In this document: piece after piece, positions 1 to 7,459 of the stretch | How the letters are laid out: each line of letters opens with the position of its first letter | Position numbering within the stretch: the stretch's first letter is position 1 | Source: an uncultured Eubacteriales bacterium | GTDB taxonomy: Bacteria > Bacillota > Clostridia > Oscillospirales > Oscillospiraceae | Direction: 5' to 3' | Assembly (NCBI GenBank): GCA_900549705.1 | Contig: URPI01000046.1 | Coordinates: forward strand, 1 to 13,232 | Length of the DNA stretch: 13,232 nucleotides | Program-made: the position numbers and the translations under genes | Notes under the pieces: generated by a model | Told to the model about the DNA's origin: nothing | What the model saw: only the letters and a program-made list of their open reading frames with translations | Database searches by the model: none

Positions 1-56
1 CAGCCCGTTCGGGCTGCCAGCTCTCCCAGAGGGAGAGCCAAGGGCGCTTCGCGCCG
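1..56. repeat. Cluster of three adjacent hairpins, probably an interspersed intergenic repeat
   Basis: Three short inverted repeats follow one another without a gap of more than a few bases: CAGCCC/GGGCTG around GTTC (1-16), GCTCTCCC/GGGAGAGC around AGA (20-38) and GGCGC/GCGCC around TTC (42-54). The GCTCTCCC-AGA-GGGAGAGC core resembles the hairpin-rich intergenic repeats I associate with Oscillospiraceae genomes, but that is from memory. The element is cut by the window edge. It could also serve as a terminator for the gene to the left; there is no T-run after any of the hairpins. Confidence 0.5.
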
Positions 57-138
57 CATGAGCAATACTGTAAATTCACAATTATTTCCAGTCGTATTTA
101 TCCCACTTTTTGCAAATCCTAATCCCGGAGGGATGGAT

Positions 139-282
139 ATGAATGCAAAAGACTATTGGACGGTGTTCCTGGAAACCGGAGCGCCGGAAGCCTACCTGCT
201 ATACAGCGCTGCGCTAAAAACGGAGGGGAAGAATGTACCTGACGATTCGGGGCGTTGTCCTGAGAACAACGGATTACAATGA
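139..282 (+). CDS. yqzL: YqzL-like small protein
   Basis: A 47-residue protein beginning MNAKDYWTVFLETG and continuing through EAYLLY. The pattern of W-x-VF, a TG turn and a YLLY-type segment matches the small YqzL family, which in Bacillota is commonly encoded directly before recO, as here. The function of the family is not established. The start at 139 was chosen because GGAGGG at 127-132 lies six bases upstream; the in-frame ATG at 133 touches that site and the ATG at 58 lies just after the hairpin cluster and has no ribosome binding site. The last 17 codons overlap recO, and the ribosome binding site of recO lies inside this gene, so the two are probably translationally coupled. The C-terminal tail after the YLLY segment is not conserved-looking. 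Confidence 0.72.
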   Translation: MNAKDYWTVFLETGAPEAYLLYSAALKTEGKNVPDDSGRCPENNGLQ

Positions 283-1000
283 CCGGGATGTGCTGGTGAC
301 GCTGCTGACCCAAAAGCATGGCAAGCTGACCGTCAAAGCCAGAAACGTGCGCCGGAAAAACAGTCCCCTGACGGCGGTATGCCAGCTGCTGGTATTTGGG
401 GAATTTACCATTTTTGAATACCGGGGGCAGTATACGGTGAACGAAGCGCGGGTACTGAATCTTTTTGGGGGGCTGCGCCGGGATATGGAAAGCCTGTCGC
501 TGGCTTCCTACTTTGCCCAGGTCAGCGAGGTGCTGTCCCAGGAGGACTATCCCACCCCGGAGCTGCAATCGCTGCTGCTGAACAGCCTGTATGTTCTGTC
601 GGAGCTGAAATTGCCCTTGGCGCAGGTGAAGGCGGTGTTTGAGCTGCGGTCGGCCTGCATTGCGGGCTTTACCCCGGATTTATACGGCTGCCATGTGTGC
701 GGCAGTCAGATGCCAACCCGGTTTGACCTGTCCTCCGGGCTGCTGGAATGCGCCGCCTGCCGGGACACTGCCTCGGCGGGCATTCGGCTGCCCATTTCCC
801 CGGCTATGCTGGAAGCCATGCGCTTCATCTGCTTCTGTGACCCCAAAAAGCTCTTTTCCTTCCGTCTGGACGATGGGGCACTGGAGCAGCTGGCCGCTTT
901 GACCGAGGGCTTTTTGACCACCCAGCTGGAACGGGGCTTTCCGGCGCTTGATTTTTACAAATCCTTGTGCTTCCGGGCGGATACGCCCGGGGCTACATAA
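233..1000 (+). CDS. recO: DNA repair protein RecO
   Basis: The 255-residue product has the usual RecO length. It starts MYLTIRGVVLRTTDYNDRD, the typical first strand of the N-terminal OB fold, and has the basic K-x-T-x-K-A-R stretch around residues 31-38. A four-cysteine zinc-binding site of the form C-x2-C...C-x2-C is present at Cys153, Cys156, Cys173 and Cys176, as in Bacillota and Deinococcus-type RecO. The known role is loading RecA onto SSB-coated single-stranded DNA and annealing complementary strands, with RecR, during recombinational repair. GGAGGGG just upstream supports the ATG at 233. The gene overlaps the yqzL-like gene and is followed after 14 bases by mutS2, so the three are likely one transcript. 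Confidence 0.95.
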   Translation: MYLTIRGVVLRTTDYNDRDVLVTLLTQKHGKLTVKARNVRRKNSPLTAVCQLLVFGEFTIFEYRGQYTVNEARVLNLFGGLRRDMESLSLASYFAQVSEVLSQEDYPTPELQSLLLNSLYVLSELKLPLAQVKAVFELRSACIAGFTPDLYGCHVCGSQMPTRFDLSSGLLECAACRDTASAGIRLPISPAMLEAMRFICFCDPKKLFSFRLDDGALEQLAALTEGFLTTQLERGFPALDFYKSLCFRADTPGAT

Positions 1001-1014
1001 TGTAGGAGTGAACC

Positions 1015-3390
1015 ATGTCTGAACTATATGAAAAATCCCTGGTAAAGCTGGAGCTGAACCAGGTGTTAGCGATGCTTGCCGATTGTGCCGGCAGTGAGGG
1101 CGGCAAAGAAGCCTGCCTGAAGCTGCGCCCTACCTCTGATTTGGAGGAGGTGGAGCAGATGCTGGGGCAGACCACGGCGGCCTCCGAGCTGAGCACCCGC
1201 AAGGGGTACCCGGCCTTTGCCAGCGCTGCCGATGTGTCAGCCAGCTTGGAGCGGGCAGATCGAGGGGGAAGCTTGCAGCCCAAGGAGCTGCTGCAAATCG
1301 GCGGCATTCTCCGCTGCACCCGCAGTGTCAAGGGCTACATTTCTGAGGACGACCAGGAAACCGTTCTGGATGAGCTGTTCCGTGCGCTGACACCCAACAA
1401 ATATCTGGAAGATCGCATTTTGGGTGCCATTCTCTCCGAGGAGGAGATTGCGGACACCGCTTCCCCGGAGCTGGCGGACATTCGCCGCCATATGCGCATT
1501 CAGGCCGGCAAGATTCGGGACAGTCTGCAAAAGGTGATTTCCTCTCCTGCCTACAGCAAATTCCTCCGGGAACCCATCATTACCATCCGCCAGGGGCGCT
1601 ATGTGGTGCCGGTGAAATCCGAGTGCAAAAATGATGTACCGGGCCTGGTGCATGATGTGTCGGCCACCGGCTCTACTTATTTTGTGGAGCCGATGTCCGC
1701 TGTCAATGCCAACAACGCCTTGCGGGAGCTGGAGCTAAAGGAGAAAAAGGAGATTGAGCGGATTCTGGCAGAGCTGTCTGCGGAGGCGGCGGCACACGCC
1801 GAGGACATCAACCTGGACTACACCATGCTGGTGCAGCTGGATGTGATTTTTGCCAAGGCAAAGCTGGCGTTCCAGATGCGCGCCTGGGCACCCATCATGA
1901 ACGACAAGGGCAGGGTGGAGCTGCGCAATGCCCGCCACCCGCTGATTGACCCCAAAAAGGTGGTTCCCATTTCCCTGCGCCTTGGCTCTGATTTCGATAC
2001 CATGATTATTACCGGACCTAACACCGGCGGCAAAACCGTTACCCTGAAAACCATCGGCCTTCTGACCCTCATGGCGGAGTGCGGCCTTCATGTCCCGGCG
2101 GGGGACGGCAGCGTTCTTTCTACCTTTGATGCCATCCTGGCCGACATTGGCGACGAGCAGTCCATTGCCCAGAGCCTTTCCACCTTTTCCAGCCACATGA
2201 AAACCATTGTGGACGTGGTGGCGCAGTGCGACGACCGGACGCTGGTGCTGTATGATGAGCTGGGGGCCGGTACGGACCCGGCGGAGGGTGCCGCCCTTGC
2301 CATTGCGCTGATTGAGTTCAGCCGCAAAATGGGCAGCCGGGTGGTGGCTACCACCCACTATGCCGAGCTGAAGCTCTATGCCATGCGCACCAAGGGGGTT
2401 ATCAATGCCTCCTGCGAATTTGACGTGGAGACATTGCAGCCTACCTACAAGCTGCTCATCGGCATCCCCGGCAAGTCCAATGCCTTTGCCATTTCCCGCA
2501 AGCTGGGGCTTTCCGAGGAGATTTTGAAGGAAGCCAGCGACCTGGTGGGCAAGAGCGACAAGGATTTTGAGGATGTGCTGTCCCAGTTGGAGCAGCAGCG
2601 GCAGCAGATGGAAAGCGCCCGCATGGAGGCGGAGAAGCTGCGGCAGGAAACCGCCAGAATCAAGCAGCAGAGCGAGCAGTACCAGGAGCAGCTGCGCAAG
2701 GAAAAGGAGAAGGCCATGGAGGCCGCCCGGCGGGAGGCACAGGGCATCATTGAGGAAGCCCGGGCGGCGGCAAATGCTGCCTCCGAGGAGCTGAAAGCAC
2801 TGCGCAAGCAATTGCAGGATGGCGATACCACCGGCCTCAACCAGCGGCAGGCAGAGCTGCGCCGCACCCTCAACGAGACGGAGGATCGCCTGCGCGCCCA
2901 GCAGCCTCAGCGTCAGAGACCCAAGGAAACGCGGGACATCATGGTGGGCGACACGGTGGAGCTGCTGAAGCTGGGCATCAAGGCCAGTGTTCTTGCCATC
3001 AACAAAAACGGAACGCTGGAATTGCAGGCAGGCATTATGAAGATGAGCGCCAAGCGGGACGAAGTGTACCTGCTGGAAAACGAGAATCCCTACAAGGCCA
3101 AGGGGGGGCATCCGGCGCACTCCGGCCGGGAGATGAAAATGACGGCCATGTCCTCGGAAATCGACCTGCGGGGCATGGATACGGTGGAGGCCATTTGTGT
3201 CCTTGACCGCTATATGGACGAAGCCATGCGGGCAAAGCTCAGTTCCGTCCGTATCATCCACGGCAAGGGAACCGGTGCACTGCGCCAGGCGGTTCACCAG
3301 GATCTGAAACGGAATAAATTTGTAAAAACATTCCGTTTGGGAGTATACGGTGAGGGCGAGGACGGCGTGACCATTGCTGAATTTGCATAA
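1015..3390 (+). CDS. mutS2: MutS2 family ATPase/endonuclease (ribosome-collision factor RqcU in Bacillus)
   Basis: A 791-residue protein, matching the roughly 785 residues of the family. The order is: MutS-like core and lever region (about 1-320), an ABC-type ATPase with Walker A GPNTGGKT at 334-341 and Walker B ending Asp414-Glu415, a long charged coiled coil at about 515-605 (KOW-like linker after it), and a C-terminal Smr domain with DLRG at 717-720 and HGKGTGALR at 749-757. It lacks the mismatch-recognition domain of MutS. Known roles are suppression of homologous recombination in some species and, in Bacillus subtilis, splitting of collided ribosomes; which applies here cannot be read from sequence. 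AGGAG at 1004-1008 fits the ATG at 1015. Codon 1 lies 14 bases after recO. Confidence 0.95.
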   Translation: MSELYEKSLVKLELNQVLAMLADCAGSEGGKEACLKLRPTSDLEEVEQMLGQTTAASELSTRKGYPAFASAADVSASLERADRGGSLQPKELLQIGGILRCTRSVKGYISEDDQETVLDELFRALTPNKYLEDRILGAILSEEEIADTASPELADIRRHMRIQAGKIRDSLQKVISSPAYSKFLREPIITIRQGRYVVPVKSECKNDVPGLVHDVSATGSTYFVEPMSAVNANNALRELELKEKKEIERILAELSAEAAAHAEDINLDYTMLVQLDVIFAKAKLAFQMRAWAPIMNDKGRVELRNARHPLIDPKKVVPISLRLGSDFDTMIITGPNTGGKTVTLKTIGLLTLMAECGLHVPAGDGSVLSTFDAILADIGDEQSIAQSLSTFSSHMKTIVDVVAQCDDRTLVLYDELGAGTDPAEGAALAIALIEFSRKMGSRVVATTHYAELKLYAMRTKGVINASCEFDVETLQPTYKLLIGIPGKSNAFAISRKLGLSEEILKEASDLVGKSDKDFEDVLSQLEQQRQQMESARMEAEKLRQETARIKQQSEQYQEQLRKEKEKAMEAARREAQGIIEEARAAANAASEELKALRKQLQDGDTTGLNQRQAELRRTLNETEDRLRAQQPQRQRPKETRDIMVGDTVELLKLGIKASVLAINKNGTLELQAGIMKMSAKRDEVYLLENENPYKAKGGHPAHSGREMKMTAMSSEIDLRGMDTVEAICVLDRYMDEAMRAKLSSVRIIHGKGTGALRQAVHQDLKRNKFVKTFRLGVYGEGEDGVTIAEFA

Positions 3391-3426
3391 ATCTTTCCCG
3401 GCGATAAGAAATAATTGGAATGAAAA

Positions 3427-3469
3427 ATGCAAAGATGCACAAAAAACCCGCCTCTTGTGCAACCCGCAT
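3427..3469. promoter_or_regulatory. Two-part inverted repeat upstream of the HPr promoter
   Basis: A perfect 7-base inverted repeat TGCACAA/TTGTGCA (3436-3442 and 3455-3461, 12-base spacer) is flanked symmetrically by ATGC at 3427-3430 and GCAT at 3466-3469. It ends ten bases before the -35 box of the HPr promoter. It could be an operator for the HPr gene or the end of the mutS2 transcript; there is no T-run, so a classical terminator is unlikely. No CcpA-type cre sequence is recognisable in it. Confidence 0.35.
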
Positions 3470-3478
3470 GAAATCTGA

Positions 3479-3506
3479 TTGACTTTTTCGGTACAAATGG
3501 TATTAT
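3479..3506 (+). promoter_or_regulatory. Sigma-A promoter of the HPr gene
   Basis: TTGACT (3479-3484) and TATTAT (3501-3506), each five of six matches to consensus, are separated by 16 bases. The start codon of the HPr gene follows about 50 bases downstream, giving the gene its own transcript separate from mutS2. Confidence 0.7.
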
Positions 3507-3557
3507 ATAGGCAGATTCACTGCGCCATGCAAGCGCGGTGTAAAGGAGTGTATGGAT

Positions 3558-3818
3558 ATGTATAGCAAAGAAGTTGTTGTCCGTTGCGAGTCCGGTCTGC
3601 ACAACAGACAGGCTACCTACTTCGTGCAGAAGGCCAACGAATTTGAAAGCAGCATTTGGCTGGAGTCCGAGAGCCGTAAGATGAATGCAAAGAGTCTGCT
3701 GGGCATCATGTCCCTGGGGATTATCACCGGCACACCGGTTACGCTGAGCGCTGTCGGCCCCGACGCTGAGGCGGCAGTCAATGCGCTGGAAGTGCTGCTC
3801 CAGCGGGATGTTTATTGA
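3558..3818 (+). CDS. HPr family phosphocarrier protein with altered active-site loop
   Basis: An 86-residue HPr-fold protein. With the ATG at 3558 the phosphoacceptor histidine becomes His15 and the regulatory serine becomes Ser46, exactly the canonical numbering, and AAGGAG lies nine bases upstream; the ATG at 3552 leaves only three bases to that site. The Ser46 region reads KSLLGIMSLGI, as in Bacillota HPr that is phosphorylated by HPr kinase. The active-site loop is unusual: GLHNRQAT instead of GLHARPAT, so Ala16 is Asn and Pro18 is Gln, while His15 and Arg17 remain. HPr carries phosphate from Enzyme I to sugar-specific EII proteins and, when Ser46 is phosphorylated, is a CcpA co-effector. 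No ptsI lies next to it. It could be the main HPr or a mainly regulatory, Crh-like paralog; sequence alone does not decide. Confidence 0.88.
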   Translation: MYSKEVVVRCESGLHNRQATYFVQKANEFESSIWLESESRKMNAKSLLGIMSLGIITGTPVTLSAVGPDAEAAVNALEVLLQRDVY

Positions 3819-3827
3819 TTTTTATGA

Positions 3828-3912
3828 ATACGCTGACCCGGCTGTCCGGCTGGGTCAGCGTATCCGCTTGCTGACCGTCTCAATGCCGAAGGCTGCATGG
3901 GGCGGTTTTTTT
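3828..3912 (+). terminator. Strong hairpin and downstream T-run after the HPr gene
   Basis: A perfect 12-base stem ATACGCTGACCC/GGGTCAGCGTAT (3828-3839 and 3852-3863) closes a 12-base loop that can pair further. It is followed not by T residues but, some 40 bases later, by a GC-rich stretch and seven T at 3906-3912, where CCGC (3864) can pair with GCGG (3902). The first hairpin may protect the mRNA end and the second element may terminate. The T-run ends just before the uvrC ribosome binding site. Confidence 0.45.
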
Positions 3913-3926
3913 GTGGGGGTGACACC

Positions 3927-5762
3927 GTGACATTTGACGAACTGAAGGACAAGGCGCTGTCCCTGCCGTATGCACCCGGGGTGTATATTATGCGGGATAA
4001 AACCGACAAGGTTATCTATGTCGGCAAGGCCAAAAAGCTGAAAAACCGGGTCAGCCAGTATTTTCAGGATACCGCCGCCCACACCCCCAAAACGAAGATG
4101 ATGGTAAGCAAAATCCATCATTTTGATGTGATTGTTGCGGCCAGTGAATTTGAGGCGCTGGTGCTGGAATGCTCCCTCATCAAGCGCTATATGCCAAAAT
4201 ACAACATTCTTCTCAAGGATGACAAGGGCTACCCCTATTTGCGCCTGGACATGAAGGAGCTGTACCCCAGAATTACCCTGGTCAGTAAGCTCAGTGACGA
4301 CGGGGCACACTATTACGGTCCCTTCGGCAGCCGGGGGGTGACCTACGGCGTACTGGAGGCCATCGAGAAAACCTTGAAGCTGCCCACCTGCACCCGGGAA
4401 TTTCCCCGGGACGTGGGTAAGGATCGCCCTTGCCTGAATTATCACATGAACCAGTGCGCCGGTTGGTGCCAGGAAAACAAAAGCTGCACCGAATACCGGG
4501 AAACAATGGAGCAGGCGCGGCAGTTACTCGGCGGCAATTATAAGTCCGTGGCTGAGGAAATCAAAAAGCAGATGCTGGCGGCGGCGGATAATCTGGAATT
4601 TGAATTGGCGGCTTCCCTCCGTGACCGGCTGGGTGCGGTGGAATCCCTGGGGCAAAAGCAGCTGGTGACGGCGGGGACGCTGGCAGACACCGATGTGGTG
4701 GGCTATGGAGAGACGGAAGTGAAGGCCTGCTTTGCGGTGCTGCATTTCAGCGGCGGCAATCTGCTGGACAAGGAATATGAGGTGTTTCCCACCCCGGACG
4801 ACAAGGAGGAGGCGGTTTCCAGCCTGATGAAGCAGTTTTACCTCAGCCGGGGCTTTGCCCCCAAGCACGTGCTGCTGCCGTTTCCGCTGGAGGATGGGGA
4901 GCTGTTTTCGGCGCTGATGGAGCAGCAGTTTGGCCGCGCCTCCAAGCTTCGGGTGCCCCAGCGGGGGGACAATACCCGCCTGGTGGAGCTGGCCTGCAAA
5001 AATGCGCTGGAGGAGGCCAGACGGGTCACCGACAAGGAGGAGCGTAACAGCGCCATATTGACGCTGTTGGGAAAAATGCTGGGGATTCCTGTCCCCCGGC
5101 GCATCGAGTCCTTTGATATTTCCAATATCTCCGGCACGGACATTGTGGCCAGTATGGTGGTGTTTCAGGACGGGAAGCCAAAAAAGAGCGACTATAAGCG
5201 CTTCAAGGTGGAGGGCTTAGACAACCAGGATGACTATGCCTCCATGTATCAGGTGGTGAAGCGACGCTTTGTCCATTTCAAGGCGGGAGACAAGGGCTTT
5301 GATGCCCCGCCGGATTTGCTGCTGATTGACGGCGGCATTGTACACGCCCAAACGGCAGAGCGGGCACTGGGCGAAGTGGGCGTTTCCTTTCCGGTGTTCG
5401 GCATGGTGAAGGATGACCGGCACCGCACCCGGGCGCTGGTTACGACCGATGGGCAGGAAATATCCATTGACACCAACCAGGCGATTTTCTCCCTGATTGG
5501 CAATATTCAGGAGGAAACCCACCGATTTGCCATCACCTATCACCGTCAGCTGCGCAGCAAACGGCTGCGCTATTCGGAGTTGGATGGTATTGCAGGCGTT
5601 GGTCCCAAGCGGAAGCAGGAGCTATTAAAGCAGTTCAAGTCCATCAAGGCCATTGGGGAGGCGACCCTTGCGGATTTGGAGCGGCTGCTGCCCAGGGATG
5701 CAGCCCTGGCGGTGTATCGCCATTTCCATCCGATGGGGGAAAACCCGTCCCCGGAAGAATAG
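3927..5762 (+). CDS. uvrC: Excinuclease ABC subunit C
   Basis: The 611-residue product has the full UvrC layout. The N-terminal GIY-YIG nuclease that makes the 3' incision has GVY at 18-20, YVG at 31-33 and Arg41. Four cysteines at 155, 169, 177 and 181 match the C-x(n)-C-x7-C-x3-C iron-sulfur ligand pattern. A UVR domain that binds UvrB spans about 206-240. The RNase H-like domain for the 5' incision begins near RIESFDISN with the catalytic Asp at 397, and a double helix-hairpin-helix DNA-binding domain (GIAGVGPKRKQELL) closes the protein. I start at GTG 3927, giving MTFDELK, because GGGGGTGA lies five bases upstream and homologs begin there; the in-frame ATG at 3897 would translate through the T-run. 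The next gene, rsmD, begins 42 bases downstream. Confidence 0.95.
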   Translation: MTFDELKDKALSLPYAPGVYIMRDKTDKVIYVGKAKKLKNRVSQYFQDTAAHTPKTKMMVSKIHHFDVIVAASEFEALVLECSLIKRYMPKYNILLKDDKGYPYLRLDMKELYPRITLVSKLSDDGAHYYGPFGSRGVTYGVLEAIEKTLKLPTCTREFPRDVGKDRPCLNYHMNQCAGWCQENKSCTEYRETMEQARQLLGGNYKSVAEEIKKQMLAAADNLEFELAASLRDRLGAVESLGQKQLVTAGTLADTDVVGYGETEVKACFAVLHFSGGNLLDKEYEVFPTPDDKEEAVSSLMKQFYLSRGFAPKHVLLPFPLEDGELFSALMEQQFGRASKLRVPQRGDNTRLVELACKNALEEARRVTDKEERNSAILTLLGKMLGIPVPRRIESFDISNISGTDIVASMVVFQDGKPKKSDYKRFKVEGLDNQDDYASMYQVVKRRFVHFKAGDKGFDAPPDLLLIDGGIVHAQTAERALGEVGVSFPVFGMVKDDRHRTRALVTTDGQEISIDTNQAIFSLIGNIQEETHRFAITYHRQLRSKRLRYSELDGIAGVGPKRKQELLKQFKSIKAIGEATLADLERLLPRDAALAVYRHFHPMGENPSPEE

Positions 5763-5804
5763 CATCCATCTTCACACATTTTACGCAACAGAAAGGAATC
5801 ACCT

Positions 5805-6353
5805 ATGCGTGTTATATCAGGAAAAGCCAAGGGCATCCAGCTGCAAACGCCCCAGGGAATGCTCACCCGCCCCACCACAGACCGGGTGAAGGAGGCACTG
5901 TTCAGCATCCTCCAATTTGACTTACCCGGGGCGCGGGTGCTGGATTTGTTCGGCGGAACCGGTCAGTTGGGCATTGAAGCGCTGAGCCGGGGCGCGGAAA
6001 GCGCCGTCTTTGTGGATGCCCGGCGGGAAGCCTGCCAGCTGATTCGCGCAAATCTGCAAAAGACCCGTTTGGAGCAGAGCGCTCAGGTTGTCCAGTCCGA
6101 CTACATGGAATACCTGAGCCGATGCCGGGAGAAGTTCGGCCTGATTCTGCTTGACCCACCCTATGCAGAAGTTTTCCTGGAAAATGCACTGAAAAGAATA
6201 ACAGAAATTGACATTTTGCAGCCGGGTGGTATAATAGCCGCAGAGCGCCCCTTGGGGAAGGAGCTTCCCTGGGATTTTCCGGGCTATAGCCGGTCGAGGG
6301 ATTATAAGTACGGCAAAATCCTGCTCACCCTATACCGTAAAAATGAAGGATAA
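5805..6353 (+). CDS. rsmD: 16S rRNA (guanine(966)-N2)-methyltransferase
   Basis: A 182-residue Rossmann-fold methyltransferase starting MRVISGKAKG, the family signature. The S-adenosylmethionine loop VLDLFGGTG lies at 45-53 and the catalytic DPPY motif at 117-120, as expected for N2-guanine methylation of 16S rRNA G966 (E. coli numbering) near the P site. RPTTDRVKEALF at about 26-37 is also typical. AAAGGA (5792-5797) supports the start. The rsmD-coaD order seen here is common in Bacillota, and the stop of rsmD lies 12 bases before coaD. Confidence 0.93.
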   Translation: MRVISGKAKGIQLQTPQGMLTRPTTDRVKEALFSILQFDLPGARVLDLFGGTGQLGIEALSRGAESAVFVDARREACQLIRANLQKTRLEQSAQVVQSDYMEYLSRCREKFGLILLDPPYAEVFLENALKRITEIDILQPGGIIAAERPLGKELPWDFPGYSRSRDYKYGKILLTLYRKNEG

Positions 6354-6365
6354 AATGGATATAAT

Positions 6366-6845
6366 ATGAAAACAGCTATCTATCCCGGCAGCTTTGACCC
6401 GGTGACCAGCGGTCACCTGAACATCATCCGCCGTGCGGCCAACATTTTTGACAGGCTCATTGTCTGTGTAATGGTCAACGCCGGGAAAAATCCCATGTTC
6501 ACCCTGGAGGAGCGGGAAGCCCTCATCCGGCGGGTGACGGCAGACTTGCCCAATGTAGAGGTGGATTCTTCCAACGAGCTGCTGGCCGATTATGCCCGCC
6601 GCCGGGGCAGCTGCGTGATTGTCAAGGGGCTGCGTGCCGGCTCCGACTTTGAAAGCGAATTTCAGATGGCGCTGGTGAACCGCAAGCTCAACCCGGAGCT
6701 GGATACCATGTTCCTCACCGCCGACAGTCAGTATATGTATTTAAGCTCCAGCATGGTCAAGGAGCTTGGAAAATATGGCGCGGAGCTTTCCGATTTTCTC
6801 CCGCAGGAAATCATCCCGGACTTCCGTGAGAAACTTTGCAATTAA
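6366..6845 (+). CDS. coaD: Phosphopantetheine adenylyltransferase
   Basis: A 159-residue nucleotidyltransferase of normal length that makes dephospho-CoA from 4'-phosphopantetheine and ATP, the fourth step of coenzyme A synthesis. The N-terminus AIYPGSFDPVTSGHLN contains the TxGH motif (Thr14 to His17) that binds ATP, GLRAGSDFE is the central conserved segment, and the C-terminal YLSSSMVKEL (125-134) corresponds to the ISSxxVRE-type motif with Lys for Arg as in many homologs. The ribosome binding site is weak: only AAGGA some 15 bases upstream is visible, so translation probably relies on coupling to rsmD. Confidence 0.94.
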   Translation: MKTAIYPGSFDPVTSGHLNIIRRAANIFDRLIVCVMVNAGKNPMFTLEEREALIRRVTADLPNVEVDSSNELLADYARRRGSCVIVKGLRAGSDFESEFQMALVNRKLNPELDTMFLTADSQYMYLSSSMVKELGKYGAELSDFLPQEIIPDFREKLCN

Positions 6846-6859
6846 ATGGAGGATTTATC

Positions 6860-7369
6860 ATGAGCAACAACAGCACAGAGGATATTATCGGCACCTTGTA
6901 CGACATGGTGCAGGACGCGCGTTCCATGCCCCTGGCCGCAGACAAGTGCATTTTGGAGCGGGACAGAGTGCTTGACCTGCTGGACGAGGTGATCTCCCGT
7001 CTGCCCGCCGAAATCAAGCAGTCCCGCACCATTGTGGAGTCCCGCAATGAGCTGATTGCCCAGGCGCGCCGGGAGGCGGAGGGCATCTTGCAGAAGGCCA
7101 ACGAGCAGGCCAGCGAGCTGGTGAGCAAGGAGGAAATCTACAAGGCCGCCAAGAAGCGCGCCGAGGAGCTGGTTGCCCAGACCCAGGAGCGCATTGATCA
7201 GATTCGCAAGGCCGGCAACGATTACATGGCAGAGTCTCTGCGCCGCACCGAGGAGGTCATTTCTCAGGCACTGCACGAGGTGCAGGATACCCGCATGAAG
7301 TTTACGGCTGTCACCGAGTCCCAGGAGCAGCGGGCAAAGCAGATGCCCAATGTGGACGTGGATATGTAA
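6860..7369 (+). CDS. Coiled-coil protein of the conserved family following coaD in Clostridia
   Basis: A 169-residue, highly charged and soluble-looking protein without a signal peptide or membrane segment. After an N-terminal segment with DMVQDARSMPLAADKC and a RDRVLDLLDEVISRLP helix, residues about 45-145 are almost continuous heptad-like helix rich in Ala, Glu, Arg and Gln (for example ARREAEGILQKANEQ). Similar proteins next to coaD in Clostridia are usually called hypothetical or ATP synthase subunit B/H-like; that resemblance comes from the coiled coil and is not evidence of an ATPase role. A DivIVA-like scaffolding role is possible but unproven. The ATG at 6860 was chosen over 6836 because GGAGG (6848-6852) precedes it and 6836 lies within coaD. 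Confidence 0.8.
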   Translation: MSNNSTEDIIGTLYDMVQDARSMPLAADKCILERDRVLDLLDEVISRLPAEIKQSRTIVESRNELIAQARREAEGILQKANEQASELVSKEEIYKAAKKRAEELVAQTQERIDQIRKAGNDYMAESLRRTEEVISQALHEVQDTRMKFTAVTESQEQRAKQMPNVDVDM

Positions 7370-7388
7370 TTGAATTTTTGAAAAGAAA

Positions 7389-7429
7389 AGCAAGGCACCG
7401 CTTCGATTTATCTAAGCGGTGCCCTTGCT
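7389..7429. terminator. Large hairpin after the coaD operon
   Basis: A 15-base-pair stem with a single bulged C joins 7389-7403 (AGCAAGGCACCGCTT) to 7414-7429 with a 10-base loop. On the + strand the hairpin is followed by GGTTGTTGG, a poor U-tract. On the - strand it is followed by TTTTCTTTTC, a good one. It probably marks the end of the uvrC-to-coiled-coil transcript but may work better against transcription entering from the right. Confidence 0.6.
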
Positions 7430-7459
7430 GGTTGTTGGATGGAATATCAGGAGGATAGA

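Noticed and set aside
75..100. TTCACA followed by TATTTA as a promoter for yqzL-recO
   Set aside because: The -10 match is poor and the spacing is 14 bases; transcription may come from upstream of the window.
1735..3462. A 575-codon open frame on the minus strand opposite mutS2
   Set aside because: It is antisense to a fully supported mutS2 gene, has no family resemblance and arises from GC-rich codon use.
6360..6365. TATAAT directly before the coaD start as a promoter -10 box
   Set aside because: It touches the start codon, so it would give a transcript starting inside the gene, and there is no matching -35 box.
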